Assembly (NCBI GenBank): GCA_016124455.1
Contig: WGNQ01000004.1
Span: 164,683 to 228,682 of the forward strand
Reading direction: 5' to 3'
Length of the DNA: 64,000 nt
From: Sideroxydans sp.
GTDB taxonomy: Bacteria; Pseudomonadota; Gammaproteobacteria; Burkholderiales; Gallionellaceae
Position 1 is the stretch's first letter. Each line of letters opens with the position of its first letter. The notes beneath the pieces are model-generated. The model made no database searches. It was not told the origin of the DNA and saw only the letters and a list, made by a program, of their open reading frames with translations. The translations under genes and the position numbers were made by a program. Below are positions 36,690 through 46,991 of this stretch, piece by piece.

Positions 36690-37130
36690 TTATTCGCCGC
36701 GGATCAGCAGAATCGGGATATGGGCGCCGCGCACTACGCCCTCGGCAACGCTGCCAAACAGCAGGCGACTGACACCGGAACGGCCATGGGTGCCGATTAC
36801 GATCAGGTCGGCGGGCCAGCGTTTGGCTTCGGCCACGATCAGGTTTTCGACGCGACGGCCATCCAGTTCCAGCAAATCGGTTTCTGCCGTGAGTCCGGCC
36901 TGTTGCACCGCGGTCGCTGCACGCGACAGTACCTGTTCGCCGCTGCGCCTGGCCATGTCCTGCAGGGTGGAGTAGTCAATCATGCTCTCGGACTCGAAAA
37001 AGCGCGCATCCTCGATTACATGTACCAGCCTGAGCGTTGCATTGTGTTGCTGGGCGAAGCGGATGGCTTCATGTAATGCCGAATCTGACGTTTCACTGCC
37101 GTCCACTGGAACCAGGATGCGTTGGTACAT
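36690..37130 (-). CDS. Universal stress protein (UspA family)
   Basis: YQRILVPVDGSETSDSAL; VIGTHGRSGVSRLLFGSVAEGVVR. Confidence 0.95.
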   Translation of the reverse strand: MYQRILVPVDGSETSDSALHEAIRFAQQHNATLRLVHVIEDARFFESESMIDYSTLQDMARRSGEQVLSRAATAVQQAGLTAETDLLELDGRRVENLIVAEAKRWPADLIVIGTHGRSGVSRLLFGSVAEGVVRGAHIPILLIRGE

Positions 37131-37352
37131 TGTGTCCCCCGTCTTTTTTCAGATGTCGTGAGTGATGCCGTACGCACCACTTGTGCCACCGGACCCTTTG
37201 GGTCGCGTCTGGCTCCCTCCGGAGCATTCTGGGCGCGGCGATGCCTTGCGTCAAGAATATTTGCGCGCTGGTCAGGCATGCTGCCGAAGGGAGCGCATCC
37301 TGTGCGGACCGGTATAGAATCTGTACGGGATTACATCTCAGGGAGCGCATTC

Positions 37353-39884
37353 TTGTCACCCCACGATTACAACGGCCTGGCCGAAAGTGAAGCTGCGCAG
37401 CGCCTGCAGCTGGAAGGGGCAAATGCCCTGCCCGGCGCCAGGCGGCATGGCCTGGTTGCAATTGCCTTCGAACTGTTGCACGAGCCGATGTTGCTGTTGC
37501 TGCTGGCGGCCGGATCTATTTACTTCGTGCTCGGGGATGTGCACGAGGCGCTGGTGTTGCTGTCGTTCGTCGTGCTGATCGCGGGCATTACCCTGTTCCA
37601 GGAGCAGAAGACCGAGCGCACTCTGGCTGCGTTGCATGAGCTGGCCAGCCCGCGTGCCCGGGTGATACGCGACGGCAAGGAGCGGCTGATTGCCGGGCGT
37701 GATGTGGTGCGCGGCGATATCGTGTTGTTGCGTGAGGGCGATCGTGTTCCCGCCGATGCGGTGTTGCTGACTTGCAATGATTTGCTGGCCGACGAATCGC
37801 TGCTGACGGGCGAGTCGGTCGCGGTAGGCAAGGCACCGTGGGACGGCGTGGTGCAGATGACGCGCCCGGGCGGCGACGGCCTGCCATTCGTCTACGCCGG
37901 TTCCCTGCTTAGCCAGGGCCAGGGCATAGCCGAAGTCGTGGCGACCGGAGTCCGCAGCGAGATCGGAAAAATCGGCAAGGCGCTGCAGGCACTGCCTGAC
38001 GAGTCCAGCCCGCTGCAGCAGGAAACAGCGCGCATGGTCATCCGTCTGGCAGTGGTGGCGTTGGCGCTGTGCCTTGCGGTAACCCTGCTGTATGGCATGC
38101 AGCGCGGCGACTGGCTGGGAGCGCTGCTGGCCGCGGTAACGCTGGCCATGACCATCATCCCGAACGAATATCCCATGGTGTTGACCGTGTTCCTTGCGCT
38201 CGGCGCCTGGCGCATTGCGCGGCAGGGCGTGCTGACGCGGCGTATCCCGGCGATCGAAACGCTGGGTGCGGCCACTGTGCTGTGCGTGGACAAAACCGGC
38301 ACGCTGACCCTGAACCGGATGACCTTGCGGCAACTGTGCGTCGGCGGGGAGTTCCATACGGTGCATCTGGCCGATGGCGCAACACTGCCGGAGAAATTCC
38401 ATGCGTTGATCGAGTATGGCATCCTGGCCAGCGAAAGCAGTCCCAGCGATCCGATGGAAAAGGCCTTCCACGACATCGGTCGGCACTTCCTGCTGCACAC
38501 CGAACATCTGCATGCCGACTGGGAATTGATCCACGAATACCCGCTCACGCGTGAATTGCTCGCGCATTCGCATGGCTGGCAGAGCGGTGCGGGCAGCCGA
38601 ACCGTGGCAACCAAGGGCGCGCCGGAGGCGGTGGGCGACCTGTGCCATTTGCCGCCTGTGCAATTGCGTGCGATGGAGCAGCAGGCGCAGCAGATGGCCG
38701 CCCAGGGGTTGCGTGTGCTGGGCGTGGCGCGCGCCCGTTTGCAGGCCGATGCATGGCCGCCGAATCCGCATGACCTCGACTTCGAGTTCGTCGGCCTGGT
38801 CGGCCTGGCCGACCCGGTGCGCCCGACAGTGCAGGCCGCGTTGCAGGAATGCCGTTCTGCCGGGCTGCGCGTGGTGATGATCACCGGCGACTACCCGGTC
38901 ACTGCGCAAGCCATTGCCGCCGAGATCGGGCTGGTATCGCCCGGCGGGGTGCTTACCGGCGCCGAACTCGATGCGCTGTCGGACACGGATCTGGGCGCGC
39001 GTTTGCGCGAAGTGAACATCTTTGCGCGCGTGGTACCGGAACAGAAGCTGCGTCTGGTGCAGGCATTGCGCGCCAGCGGCGAAGTGGTGGCGATGACCGG
39101 GGATGGCGTCAACGATGCCCCTGCACTGCGTGCCGCACATATCGGCATTGCCATGGGCGGGCGCGGTACCGATGTGGCACGCGAAGCGGCGGCCCTGGTG
39201 CTGCTGGATGACGATTTCGCTTCCATCGTGCACACCGTACGCCTGGGGCGGCGCATCTACGACAACATCCGGCATGCGATGAGTTACCTGCTGGCAGTGC
39301 ACGTGCCGATAGCCGGCATGTCGCTGTTGCCGCTGCTGTTCGGCCTGCCGTTGATGCTGTTTCCGGCACATGTGGTATTCATGGAGTTCGTCATCGGCCC
39401 GGTGTGTTCCATCGTGTTCGAGGCGGAGGCTGAGCATGACGATGTGATGCGCCGCGTGCCGCGTGATCCGGGGCAACGCCTGTTCAGTAAACGGGAAGTG
39501 CTGCTCAGCCTGCTGCAAGGGGCGACCGTGCTGCTGGCGGCATGGCTGGTCTATGCGGTTGCGCTCGGCAACGGCGATGCGGTGGATAGCGCGCGCGCAC
39601 TGGCGTTTACTACCCTGGTGTTTGGCAATCTCGGCATGGTGCTGACCAACCGTTCGCATACGCAGAGTGCGTTTGCGGTGCTGCGGCTGCCCAATCCCGC
39701 GTTATGGCTGGTGGTGGCGGGCACGCTCGCCGCCCTCGTGCTGGTACTGTACCTGCCGGCGCTGGCGGCATTGTTCCGTTTTGCGCCGCTGGATGCCGGG
39801 CAATGGCTGGCCGGCTTGGCGGCGGCGCTGGCAGGCGTGGCCTGGCCGGAACTTTACAAGGTGTTGCACACCCAACGAGCCTGA
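37353..39884 (+). CDS. Cation-translocating P-type ATPase (probable TTG start; ORF open from 37122)
   Basis: DKTGTLTLNRM phosphorylation motif, LLTGES, TGDGVNDAPAL, multiple TM helices; SD-like AGGGAG upstream of TTG 37353. Confidence 0.92.
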   Translation: MSPHDYNGLAESEAAQRLQLEGANALPGARRHGLVAIAFELLHEPMLLLLLAAGSIYFVLGDVHEALVLLSFVVLIAGITLFQEQKTERTLAALHELASPRARVIRDGKERLIAGRDVVRGDIVLLREGDRVPADAVLLTCNDLLADESLLTGESVAVGKAPWDGVVQMTRPGGDGLPFVYAGSLLSQGQGIAEVVATGVRSEIGKIGKALQALPDESSPLQQETARMVIRLAVVALALCLAVTLLYGMQRGDWLGALLAAVTLAMTIIPNEYPMVLTVFLALGAWRIARQGVLTRRIPAIETLGAATVLCVDKTGTLTLNRMTLRQLCVGGEFHTVHLADGATLPEKFHALIEYGILASESSPSDPMEKAFHDIGRHFLLHTEHLHADWELIHEYPLTRELLAHSHGWQSGAGSRTVATKGAPEAVGDLCHLPPVQLRAMEQQAQQMAAQGLRVLGVARARLQADAWPPNPHDLDFEFVGLVGLADPVRPTVQAALQECRSAGLRVVMITGDYPVTAQAIAAEIGLVSPGGVLTGAELDALSDTDLGARLREVNIFARVVPEQKLRLVQALRASGEVVAMTGDGVNDAPALRAAHIGIAMGGRGTDVAREAAALVLLDDDFASIVHTVRLGRRIYDNIRHAMSYLLAVHVPIAGMSLLPLLFGLPLMLFPAHVVFMEFVIGPVCSIVFEAEAEHDDVMRRVPRDPGQRLFSKREVLLSLLQGATVLLAAWLVYAVALGNGDAVDSARALAFTTLVFGNLGMVLTNRSHTQSAFAVLRLPNPALWLVVAGTLAALVLVLYLPALAALFRFAPLDAGQWLAGLAAALAGVAWPELYKVLHTQRA

Positions 39885-39958
39885 TTTGACCAGGCTGTCA
39901 TGACCGGCCCGGGCAGGGGTGCTATCCTTCACCGCATTGGATTCTGGTACCACATTTG

Positions 39959-41935
39959 ATGAGATTGCTACTGTTGGCGTGGCTGCTTTTCGCGACCACC
40001 ATGGTTGCTGCGCAAGCTGCGGAGAATGCCCCGCAGCGCAGCGGGGATGCCGCAGGCGCATCCCTTGCGAGCGATGATGATTTCATCGCTGCGCGCGACG
40101 CTTTCCGCAGCGGCGATGCGGCACAGCTTGAGCATCTGGCCAGGCGCTTCCGGCATTCCCCGCTGGAACCCTATCTCACTTATTACCAGTTGCGGGTCAA
40201 CCTGGAAACAGCGGATCCGGCCGCAGTGCGGCAATTCCTGGCGCGGCCGGAAGATACGCCGCTGATTGACCGCTTGCGTGGCGAATGGCTCAAATTGCTG
40301 GGTAAAAACCAGCAATGGGATGCCTTCACTGCGGAATACCCGCATCTGGTAAATGCCGATAACGAACTTACCTGTTATGCACTGCAGGCGCGCCGCCTCA
40401 CCCAGGAACAGGACGCGCTGAGCGAAGCGCGCAAGCTCTGGTTCAGCGGGACAGGACAGCCGGAAAGCTGTTCGGTGCTGTTCGAGGCTGCGCTGGCCGC
40501 CGGTATCATCAGCGAACAGGACGTATGGCAGCGCCTGCGCCTCGCACTGGAGGCGGGCAACGTGTCGCTGGCCAAGCAGCTGGCCGGACGATTGCCGGCA
40601 AAGCAGGCGCCGGACGCCGCAGCGCTGGGCCACGCCTACAACGATCCGGAACGCTACCTGATTCGGGCGCGGCTAAAACATGCCGATATGGGGCAGCGTA
40701 CAGTGGCGCTGTTCGCATTGCAGCGGCTGGCCAAGCAACTGCCGGCGCTGGCCTACCGGCACTGGCGCAAAATCGAGTCTGATTTTCCGAAGGCCGAGCA
40801 GCAGTATTTCTACGGCTGGCTGGGTTACGAAGCGGCGCGCGAACTCGACCCCCATGCACTGGAATGGTACAGGGAGGCCGGGGATGCGCCGCTGAACCAG
40901 CTGCAGCTGGCATGGCGCGCGCGCGCGGCGCTGCGTGCGATGAACTGGCACGAGGTCTGGGCCAGCATCAATGCCATGGAGCCGGAGCAGCGCCGCGACA
41001 AAACCTGGCGCTACTGGAAGGCGCGTGCATTACAGGCCTTGGGGCACAAGACAGCTGCCAATGCGCTGTTTGCCGCACTGAGCGGGGAGTACAACTTCTA
41101 CGGGCAGCTTGCAGCCGAAGAACTGGGTTCTGCGCCGGGCGCCGCCATGATGTCTGCCGACTACCGCCCCAGTGCGGCGGCAATCACCAGAGTCGAAGCG
41201 TTGCCCGGCATTCAGCGTGCCATAGCACTGTATCGCATGGACATGCGTACCGATGCGCTCAAGGAGTGGTCGTGGGCGGTACGCAATTTCAACGACAGGC
41301 AATTGCTGGCCGCGGCCGAAGTGGCGCGCCGCAACGAGATGTACGACCGCGCCATCGGCACTGCGGAACGCACGGTGCAACTGCACGATTTCAACATGCG
41401 CTACCTTGCGCCTTATCGCGCCGAGCTGGAGCCGCACATCCGCGAGACCGGGCTGGACGAGGCGTGGGTGTATGGCCTGATGCGTCAGGAAAGCCGCTTC
41501 GTCAGCCAGGCAAAATCCGGCGTCGGCGCGGCGGGGTTGATGCAGATCATGCCGGCAACCGCGCGCTGGCTGGCGCGCAAGATGGGCATGCGCGATTACC
41601 GGCAGAGCCTGTTGCACGAACTGGACACCAACCTCCGGCTCGGCACTTATTACATGAAAACGGTATTATCACGCTTCGACAACAACCCGGTGCTGGCCTC
41701 CGCTGCCTACAATGCGGGACCGAGCCGGGCGCGGCAATGGCGCGGCGAGAAACCGCTGGAAGGCGCGATTTATGTCGAGACCATTCCCTTCGATGAGACG
41801 CGAGATTACGTCAAGAAAGTGATGAGCAATACTGTGTATTACGCCAAGTTGTTCGGCCAGCCCGCCAGTTCGCTCAAACAGCGGCTGGGCATTATTGCGC
41901 CCGGCGATGCCGGGCAGAATGCCGATGACAAATGA
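39959..41935 (+). CDS. slt: Soluble lytic murein transglycosylase
   Basis: Signal peptide; ALMRQESRF-like LMRQESRFVSQAKSGVGAAGLMQIMPATA; SAAYNAGPSRARQW. Confidence 0.95.
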   Translation: MRLLLLAWLLFATTMVAAQAAENAPQRSGDAAGASLASDDDFIAARDAFRSGDAAQLEHLARRFRHSPLEPYLTYYQLRVNLETADPAAVRQFLARPEDTPLIDRLRGEWLKLLGKNQQWDAFTAEYPHLVNADNELTCYALQARRLTQEQDALSEARKLWFSGTGQPESCSVLFEAALAAGIISEQDVWQRLRLALEAGNVSLAKQLAGRLPAKQAPDAAALGHAYNDPERYLIRARLKHADMGQRTVALFALQRLAKQLPALAYRHWRKIESDFPKAEQQYFYGWLGYEAARELDPHALEWYREAGDAPLNQLQLAWRARAALRAMNWHEVWASINAMEPEQRRDKTWRYWKARALQALGHKTAANALFAALSGEYNFYGQLAAEELGSAPGAAMMSADYRPSAAAITRVEALPGIQRAIALYRMDMRTDALKEWSWAVRNFNDRQLLAAAEVARRNEMYDRAIGTAERTVQLHDFNMRYLAPYRAELEPHIRETGLDEAWVYGLMRQESRFVSQAKSGVGAAGLMQIMPATARWLARKMGMRDYRQSLLHELDTNLRLGTYYMKTVLSRFDNNPVLASAAYNAGPSRARQWRGEKPLEGAIYVETIPFDETRDYVKKVMSNTVYYAKLFGQPASSLKQRLGIIAPGDAGQNADDK

Positions 41936-43169
41936 ACTGAAAATCTATCGCGTCGGCGGTGCGGTGCGCGATGCACTGCTCGGCCTGCCGGTGCAGGATG
42001 TTGATTGGGTGGTGGTCGGCGCTACGCCGGAAACGATGGTGGCGCGCGGTTACCAGCCGGTGGGCAAGGATTTTCCGGTCTTCCTGCATCCCGACACGCA
42101 GGAGGAATACGCGCTGGCGCGGACCGAGCGCAAGACCGCACGCGGCTACAAGGGCTTTGCCGTGCATACCGCACCGGATGTCACGCTGGAGCAGGATCTG
42201 CTGCGCCGTGATTTTACCGTCAATGCCATGGCGCAGGACGACGGCGGTACGCTGATCGACCCTTACGGCGGCCTGGCCGACCTCAAGGCGCGTGTGCTGC
42301 GGCACGTCAGCCCGGCGTTCGCCGAGGACCCGGTGCGCATCCTGCGTGCGGCCCGTTTTGTGGCGCGCTTCGATTTTTCCATCGCGCCGGAAACGCTGGC
42401 GCTGATGCGCAGCATGGTCGACAACGGTGAAGTGGATGCGCTGGTGGCGGAACGCGTGTGGCAGGAGCTGGCGCGCGGCATGATGGAAAAAACGCCGTCA
42501 CGCTTTTTCACCACGCTGCGCGAGTGCGGCGCGCTGAGCAGAATATTGCCGGAAGTGGATGCGCTGTTCGGTGTGCCGCAACCACCGCAACATCATCCCG
42601 AGATCGATTGCGGCATACATGCCATGCTGGTGCTGGACGATACGGCGCATCACGATTACGCGCTGGAAGTGCGTTTCGCCGCGCTGGTACACGACCTCGG
42701 CAAGGGCAACACGCCGCCCGACATCCTGCCGCGCCACATTGGCCATGAAATGCGCAGCGTAGCGCTGACCAGGACGCTGTGCGAGCGCCTGCGTGTGCCG
42801 GGCGAATGCCGCGATCTGGGGTTGCTGGTCGCCCGCTATCATGGCGACATCCACCGCGCCAGCCAGTTGCGTGCCGATACCATCGTGCGCCTGCTGCAGG
42901 GCTGTGATGCATGGCGCAGACCGCAGCGCTTCGAGCAGGTCTTGCTGGCGTGCTCATCGGATGCGCGCGGCCGCACCGGCCACGAGCACGACGCCTATCC
43001 GCAGGCGGATTATTTGCTGCAGGCCCTGCGTGCGACCCAGGCAGTGAACGCCGGGGAGATTGCGCAACAGGAAGCGGATGGGGCTACAATTGCCGAGCGC
43101 ATACGGCAGGCGCGGGTGGCGGCAGTGGAACAGTCAATGACACATGGCACGGCCAAGGGGGCGGCATGA
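41925..43169 (+). CDS. cca: CCA-adding tRNA nucleotidyltransferase
   Basis: IYRVGGAVRDALLGLPVQDVDWVVVG; RRDFTVNAMAQDD; HD domain LVHDLGKG. Confidence 0.97.
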   Translation: MTNELKIYRVGGAVRDALLGLPVQDVDWVVVGATPETMVARGYQPVGKDFPVFLHPDTQEEYALARTERKTARGYKGFAVHTAPDVTLEQDLLRRDFTVNAMAQDDGGTLIDPYGGLADLKARVLRHVSPAFAEDPVRILRAARFVARFDFSIAPETLALMRSMVDNGEVDALVAERVWQELARGMMEKTPSRFFTTLRECGALSRILPEVDALFGVPQPPQHHPEIDCGIHAMLVLDDTAHHDYALEVRFAALVHDLGKGNTPPDILPRHIGHEMRSVALTRTLCERLRVPGECRDLGLLVARYHGDIHRASQLRADTIVRLLQGCDAWRRPQRFEQVLLACSSDARGRTGHEHDAYPQADYLLQALRATQAVNAGEIAQQEADGATIAERIRQARVAAVEQSMTHGTAKGAA

Positions 43170-43666
43170 ACAAGGTAATCTGGTTTGCGGTGCTGATGCT
43201 GCTGTCCGGCAGGGTGGCGGCAGAGCCGCCCGGCAAGATGCCGCCGCCACCGCAGCATGGCGGATCGTTCGACGAGAGTTTCAGGCATGTCGATACCGAT
43301 CACGATGGACAGCTGTCGATGGTCGAAACCGAAAGGAACGCGCCCGGTCTGGCGTTGCGTTTTGCCTTGATCGACAGCAACCATGACGGGCAGCTGAGCG
43401 AACGGGAAATACACAATTTTGTAAATGCGTTTGTGGCCGAGCAGCGGAAGAAGTCCGCAAAGCGTTTCAAGGGGGCGGACAAAGACGGCAATGGCGCGCT
43501 GTCCAAGGAAGAAGCCAAGGCGCTACCCGGGGTGTTCGCGCATTATGACGAGATGGATGCCAATCACGACGGCCAGCTGACATTGCGCGAAATCGGTGGA
43601 TATGCGCAGGCGCAGGCCAGGAAGCGGCAGCAGGAACGGACGGCGCGCGACAAGCTGCAGAATTAA
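43166..43666 (+). CDS. Exported EF-hand calcium-binding protein
   Basis: Signal peptide; EF-hand loops DTDHDGQLSMVE, DSNHDGQLSERE, DKDGNGALSKEE, DANHDGQLTLRE; start overlaps the cca stop. Confidence 0.88.
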   Translation: MNKVIWFAVLMLLSGRVAAEPPGKMPPPPQHGGSFDESFRHVDTDHDGQLSMVETERNAPGLALRFALIDSNHDGQLSEREIHNFVNAFVAEQRKKSAKRFKGADKDGNGALSKEEAKALPGVFAHYDEMDANHDGQLTLREIGGYAQAQARKRQQERTARDKLQN

Positions 43667-44175
43667 TCCGTAGCGTGAGCAGCGAGGCGCTGGATGGCGC
43701 GCCATGCTTGGAGCTTGTCCGCATAGCGCATGCCGGCATGCGCCGGGCTGGTTGACGGCAGCCGGTGAAAATTCAGCGTCGGTAACGGCTGTGTGCCCAG
43801 TACAAATTTCCTGAAGCACTGTTCGGCCTTGCTGCCATTGAAGAACACATGGGTAATCAGCGGGTGCTGCACGAAGAACGATGCAAAGTCGTTCGCGGCT
43901 TCGTTGCGGATATGCGCGTCCAGGCTGCTGGCGCGTTCGCATGAGGCAAGCACATCCCATAGCGCGATGCCCGCATGCCGCAGGATATCCAGCCTGGCTG
44001 CATACGGCAGCGACGGCTGCGCGCCGACCAGCTCCCCCATGATCTTCCAGAAAGCGTTCTGCGGCAGGGCATAGTACTGGTTTTGCTGCAGTGATTTTAT
44101 GCCGGGCATGCTGCCGAGAATCAGGATGCGGGCATCGGCACGGCTTACTGCCGGAAAACTGTGGATCCGCGGCAT
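43663..44175 (-). CDS. DNA-deoxyinosine glycosylase (uracil-DNA glycosylase superfamily)
   Basis: LILGSMPGIKSLQQNQYYALPQNAFWKIMGEL; HRLPSTSPAHA. Confidence 0.9.
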   Translation of the reverse strand: MPRIHSFPAVSRADARILILGSMPGIKSLQQNQYYALPQNAFWKIMGELVGAQPSLPYAARLDILRHAGIALWDVLASCERASSLDAHIRNEAANDFASFFVQHPLITHVFFNGSKAEQCFRKFVLGTQPLPTLNFHRLPSTSPAHAGMRYADKLQAWRAIQRLAAHATD

Positions 44176-44188
44176 ACCCGGAATGCGA

Positions 44189-45340
44189 TCATAAGTAGCG
44201 CGTCAGGTCGCCATGTGCGAAGCCTGACAGCGGTTGCTCAATGCCCTTGCCCAGGGCCATCACTTTGAACAGTTCGCCCATTTCCGCCGGGCTGGTCAGT
44301 TTCTGCACCTGCATGGAAAGCGGCAGGTATTCGCGCAGGTTGTCCGGCGATACTTCCTGCAGCAGGTCGGTGATGCCGCCGTTGATCAGGAAGTGCGCCT
44401 GCGAGGTGTAGCCCAGCAGCTGCGCGCCGTGATCGATGGCGCTTTCGGCGATGGCGGTGAAGTCGACGTGGGCGGTAATGTCCTGCAGGCCGGTCAGGAA
44501 GAACGGGTCATCGTGCGCGCGGTGGCGGTAATGGCACATCAGGGTGCCGCGCGTGCGCTGTGGGTGGTAGTACTCGCTGGCGCCGAAGCCATAGTCGATG
44601 AACAGCAGTGCCCCATGCGCCAGTCGCTGGCACAGGCTGCCGGTGAGGCCGCGTGCGGTGAGGGAAATTTCGCTGATGCTGTCTTCCGGCATGTCGATCT
44701 GCTGTGCGGCCTGCAGCAGTACGGAGTCACCCGGCAAGCGGCTCTGCCACTCGAAGTTATTGGCACGGCTGGTCACGCCGCGCTCGAAAATCTCCTCGTC
44801 GCCCCAGTGCATGATGTGTACCGGCAGCGCATCCAGCACCTCATTGCCGATCACTGCGCCGCTGAGGCTGTCGGGCAGCTCGTCCAGCCAGATCACCAAC
44901 GCTGCAAGATGTGGCGCAAGCTCCTGCAGCAGCGCCTGCTGCCGCTGGCGCAGGTCGGCACTGACCTCAAGGATGGCATAGCGTTCGGGCAGGCGGTCGA
45001 GCCGTTCCAGTTCGAGCAGCACGTCGATGGCGAGCCTGCCGCTGCCTGCGCCCAGCTCGGTTACCTGGGGCGTGCTGTGCGCCATGATTTCGGCGACCTG
45101 ACGGGCCAGCGTGCGGCCGAATAGCGGTGAAATTTCCGGCGCGGTGATGAAATCGCCGGCACTGCCGAATTTGTGCGCCCCGGCGGTGTAATAGCCGAGC
45201 CCCGGCGCGTACAGCGCCAGCTCCATGTAGCGCGAAAACGGTATCCAGCCACCCTGCTGCTCGATATCGCGCAGGATCAGTTCGCGCAGTTTTGCGCTGT
45301 GGGCAAGCGCTTCCGGTGAGGGCGGCGGTAGTGAGGACAT
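44189..45340 (-). CDS. SAM-dependent methyltransferase, MidA/DUF185 family
   Basis: FITAPEISPLFGRTLA; ELGAGSGRLAIDVL; LFIDYGFGASEYYHPQRTRGTLMCHYRHRAHDDPF. Confidence 0.93.
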   Translation of the reverse strand: MSSLPPPSPEALAHSAKLRELILRDIEQQGGWIPFSRYMELALYAPGLGYYTAGAHKFGSAGDFITAPEISPLFGRTLARQVAEIMAHSTPQVTELGAGSGRLAIDVLLELERLDRLPERYAILEVSADLRQRQQALLQELAPHLAALVIWLDELPDSLSGAVIGNEVLDALPVHIMHWGDEEIFERGVTSRANNFEWQSRLPGDSVLLQAAQQIDMPEDSISEISLTARGLTGSLCQRLAHGALLFIDYGFGASEYYHPQRTRGTLMCHYRHRAHDDPFFLTGLQDITAHVDFTAIAESAIDHGAQLLGYTSQAHFLINGGITDLLQEVSPDNLREYLPLSMQVQKLTSPAEMGELFKVMALGKGIEQPLSGFAHGDLTRYL

Positions 45341-45385
45341 GATGGCTGTGGTAAATTGCAGGGGGACAGTTTAGTGGAGAGTGGG

Positions 45386-46126
45386 ATGCAAGGCAAAGTC
45401 GTATTGGTGACCGGTGGGGCCAAGCGCGTAGGCGCGGCGATCAGTCGCCGGCTGCATGCGGCCGGCGCAAATATTGCGCTGCATTACCGCTCTTCCATCG
45501 GCGAGGCGCAGGCGCTCGAGGGCAAGCTGAACCACATCCGGCCCGGCTCGGCGATGCTGGTGCAGGCCGACTTGCTGCATCCCGAGTCATTGCCGCAGAT
45601 GGTGCATGAAGCCGTCCGGTTTTTCGGGCGGCTCGATGCGGTGATCAACAATGCCTCGAGTTTCTTTCCCACGCCGCTGGCCGAGATCGGCGAGCACGAA
45701 TGGAACGATCTGATCGGCACCAACCTCAAGGCGCCACTGTTCCTGGCGCAGGCGGCGGCTGCCGAGCTGCGCCGCAACAACGGTGCCATCGTCAACATCG
45801 TCGATATTCATGCCGAGCGCCCGATGCACGACCACCTGATATACAGCGTGGCGAAAGCCGGGCTGGCAGCGCTGACCCGCGGCCTGGCAGTGGAACTGGC
45901 ACCACGGGTGCGGGTCAACGCCGTGGCGCCCGGCGTCATCGTCTGGCCGGAAAATACTTCCTGGGAAAATTCGGTGCGCCGCAAACAGATCGTCGATCAG
46001 ACCCTGCTCAAGCGTGTGGGCGACCCGGATGACGTGGCGAAAACAGTATATTTCCTGCTGCAGGACGCACCCTATATCACCGGCCAGATCATCAATGTCG
46101 ATGGCGGCAAGAGCATCAATCATTAA
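45386..46126 (+). CDS. Pteridine reductase (SDR family)
   Basis: [28 protein letters not shown] catalytic motif. Confidence 0.9.
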   Translation: MQGKVVLVTGGAKRVGAAISRRLHAAGANIALHYRSSIGEAQALEGKLNHIRPGSAMLVQADLLHPESLPQMVHEAVRFFGRLDAVINNASSFFPTPLAEIGEHEWNDLIGTNLKAPLFLAQAAAAELRRNNGAIVNIVDIHAERPMHDHLIYSVAKAGLAALTRGLAVELAPRVRVNAVAPGVIVWPENTSWENSVRRKQIVDQTLLKRVGDPDDVAKTVYFLLQDAPYITGQIINVDGGKSINH

Positions 46127-46136
46127 TCGGATCGCA

Positions 46137-46991
46137 ATGAACGCAGTCGTACAACCTATCCAGTTCGAACACCACTCCACCAATTTCAATCGCCTCAGGG
46201 GGCGGCTGGAACACCAGGTGGGCCGCGCCATCGCCGATTTCAACATGATCGAGGAAGGCGACACGGTCATGGTGTGCCTGTCCGGCGGCAAGGATTCCTA
46301 TACCCTGCTCGATATCCTGCGCACCTTGCAGAAGCGTGCGCCGGTCGACTTCAGGCTCATTGCGATGAACCTCGACCAGAAGCAGCCGGGCTTTCCCGCC
46401 GACGTGCTGCCGCGCTACCTCGATACCCTGGGCATTGAATACCATATTGAAACGCAGGACACCTATTCCATCGTCAAGGAAAAGATTCCCGAGGGCAAAA
46501 CCACCTGCTCGCTGTGTTCGCGCCTGCGCCGCGGCATCATCTACAAGGTGGCCGGGGAGCTGGGGGCGAACAAGATCGCGCTCGGCCATCACCGTGACGA
46601 CATGGTGGAGACGCTGTTCCTGAACATGTTCTTCGGCGGCAAGCTGAAGGCGATGCCGCCCAAGCTGGTCACCGACAAGGGCGACCACATCGTGATCCGG
46701 CCGCTGGCCTATTGCGCCGAGAAGGACATTGCCCGCTATGCGCGCGGCATGGAATTCCCTATCATCCCGTGCAACCTGTGCGGTTCGCAGGAAAACCTGC
46801 AGCGGCAGAACATCAAGGAAATGCTCGCACAATGGGAGCGCGAATATCCGGGGCGCACCCAGACGATCTTCACGGCGATGCAGAATATCGCGCCGTCACA
46901 CCTGCTCGACGGCGGGTTGTTCGACTTCAGGCACGTCAAGCTGGGCGATGTCGTGGCGGAAGGCGACGTGGCATTCGATCAGGCGACATGA
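46137..46991 (+). CDS. ttcA: tRNA 2-thiocytidine(32) synthetase TtcA
   Basis: PP-loop [37 protein letters not shown]. Confidence 0.97.
   Translation: MNAVVQPIQFEHHSTNFNRLRGRLEHQVGRAIADFNMIEEGDTVMVCLSGGKDSYTLLDILRTLQKRAPVDFRLIAMNLDQKQPGFPADVLPRYLDTLGIEYHIETQDTYSIVKEKIPEGKTTCSLCSRLRRGIIYKVAGELGANKIALGHHRDDMVETLFLNMFFGGKLKAMPPKLVTDKGDHIVIRPLAYCAEKDIARYARGMEFPIIPCNLCGSQENLQRQNIKEMLAQWEREYPGRTQTIFTAMQNIAPSHLLDGGLFDFRHVKLGDVVAEGDVAFDQAT

Noticed and set aside
37356-39659. 767-aa minus-strand ORF antisense to the P-type ATPase
   Set aside because: Shadow ORF; the plus strand contains the DKTGT and GDGVNDAP motifs.
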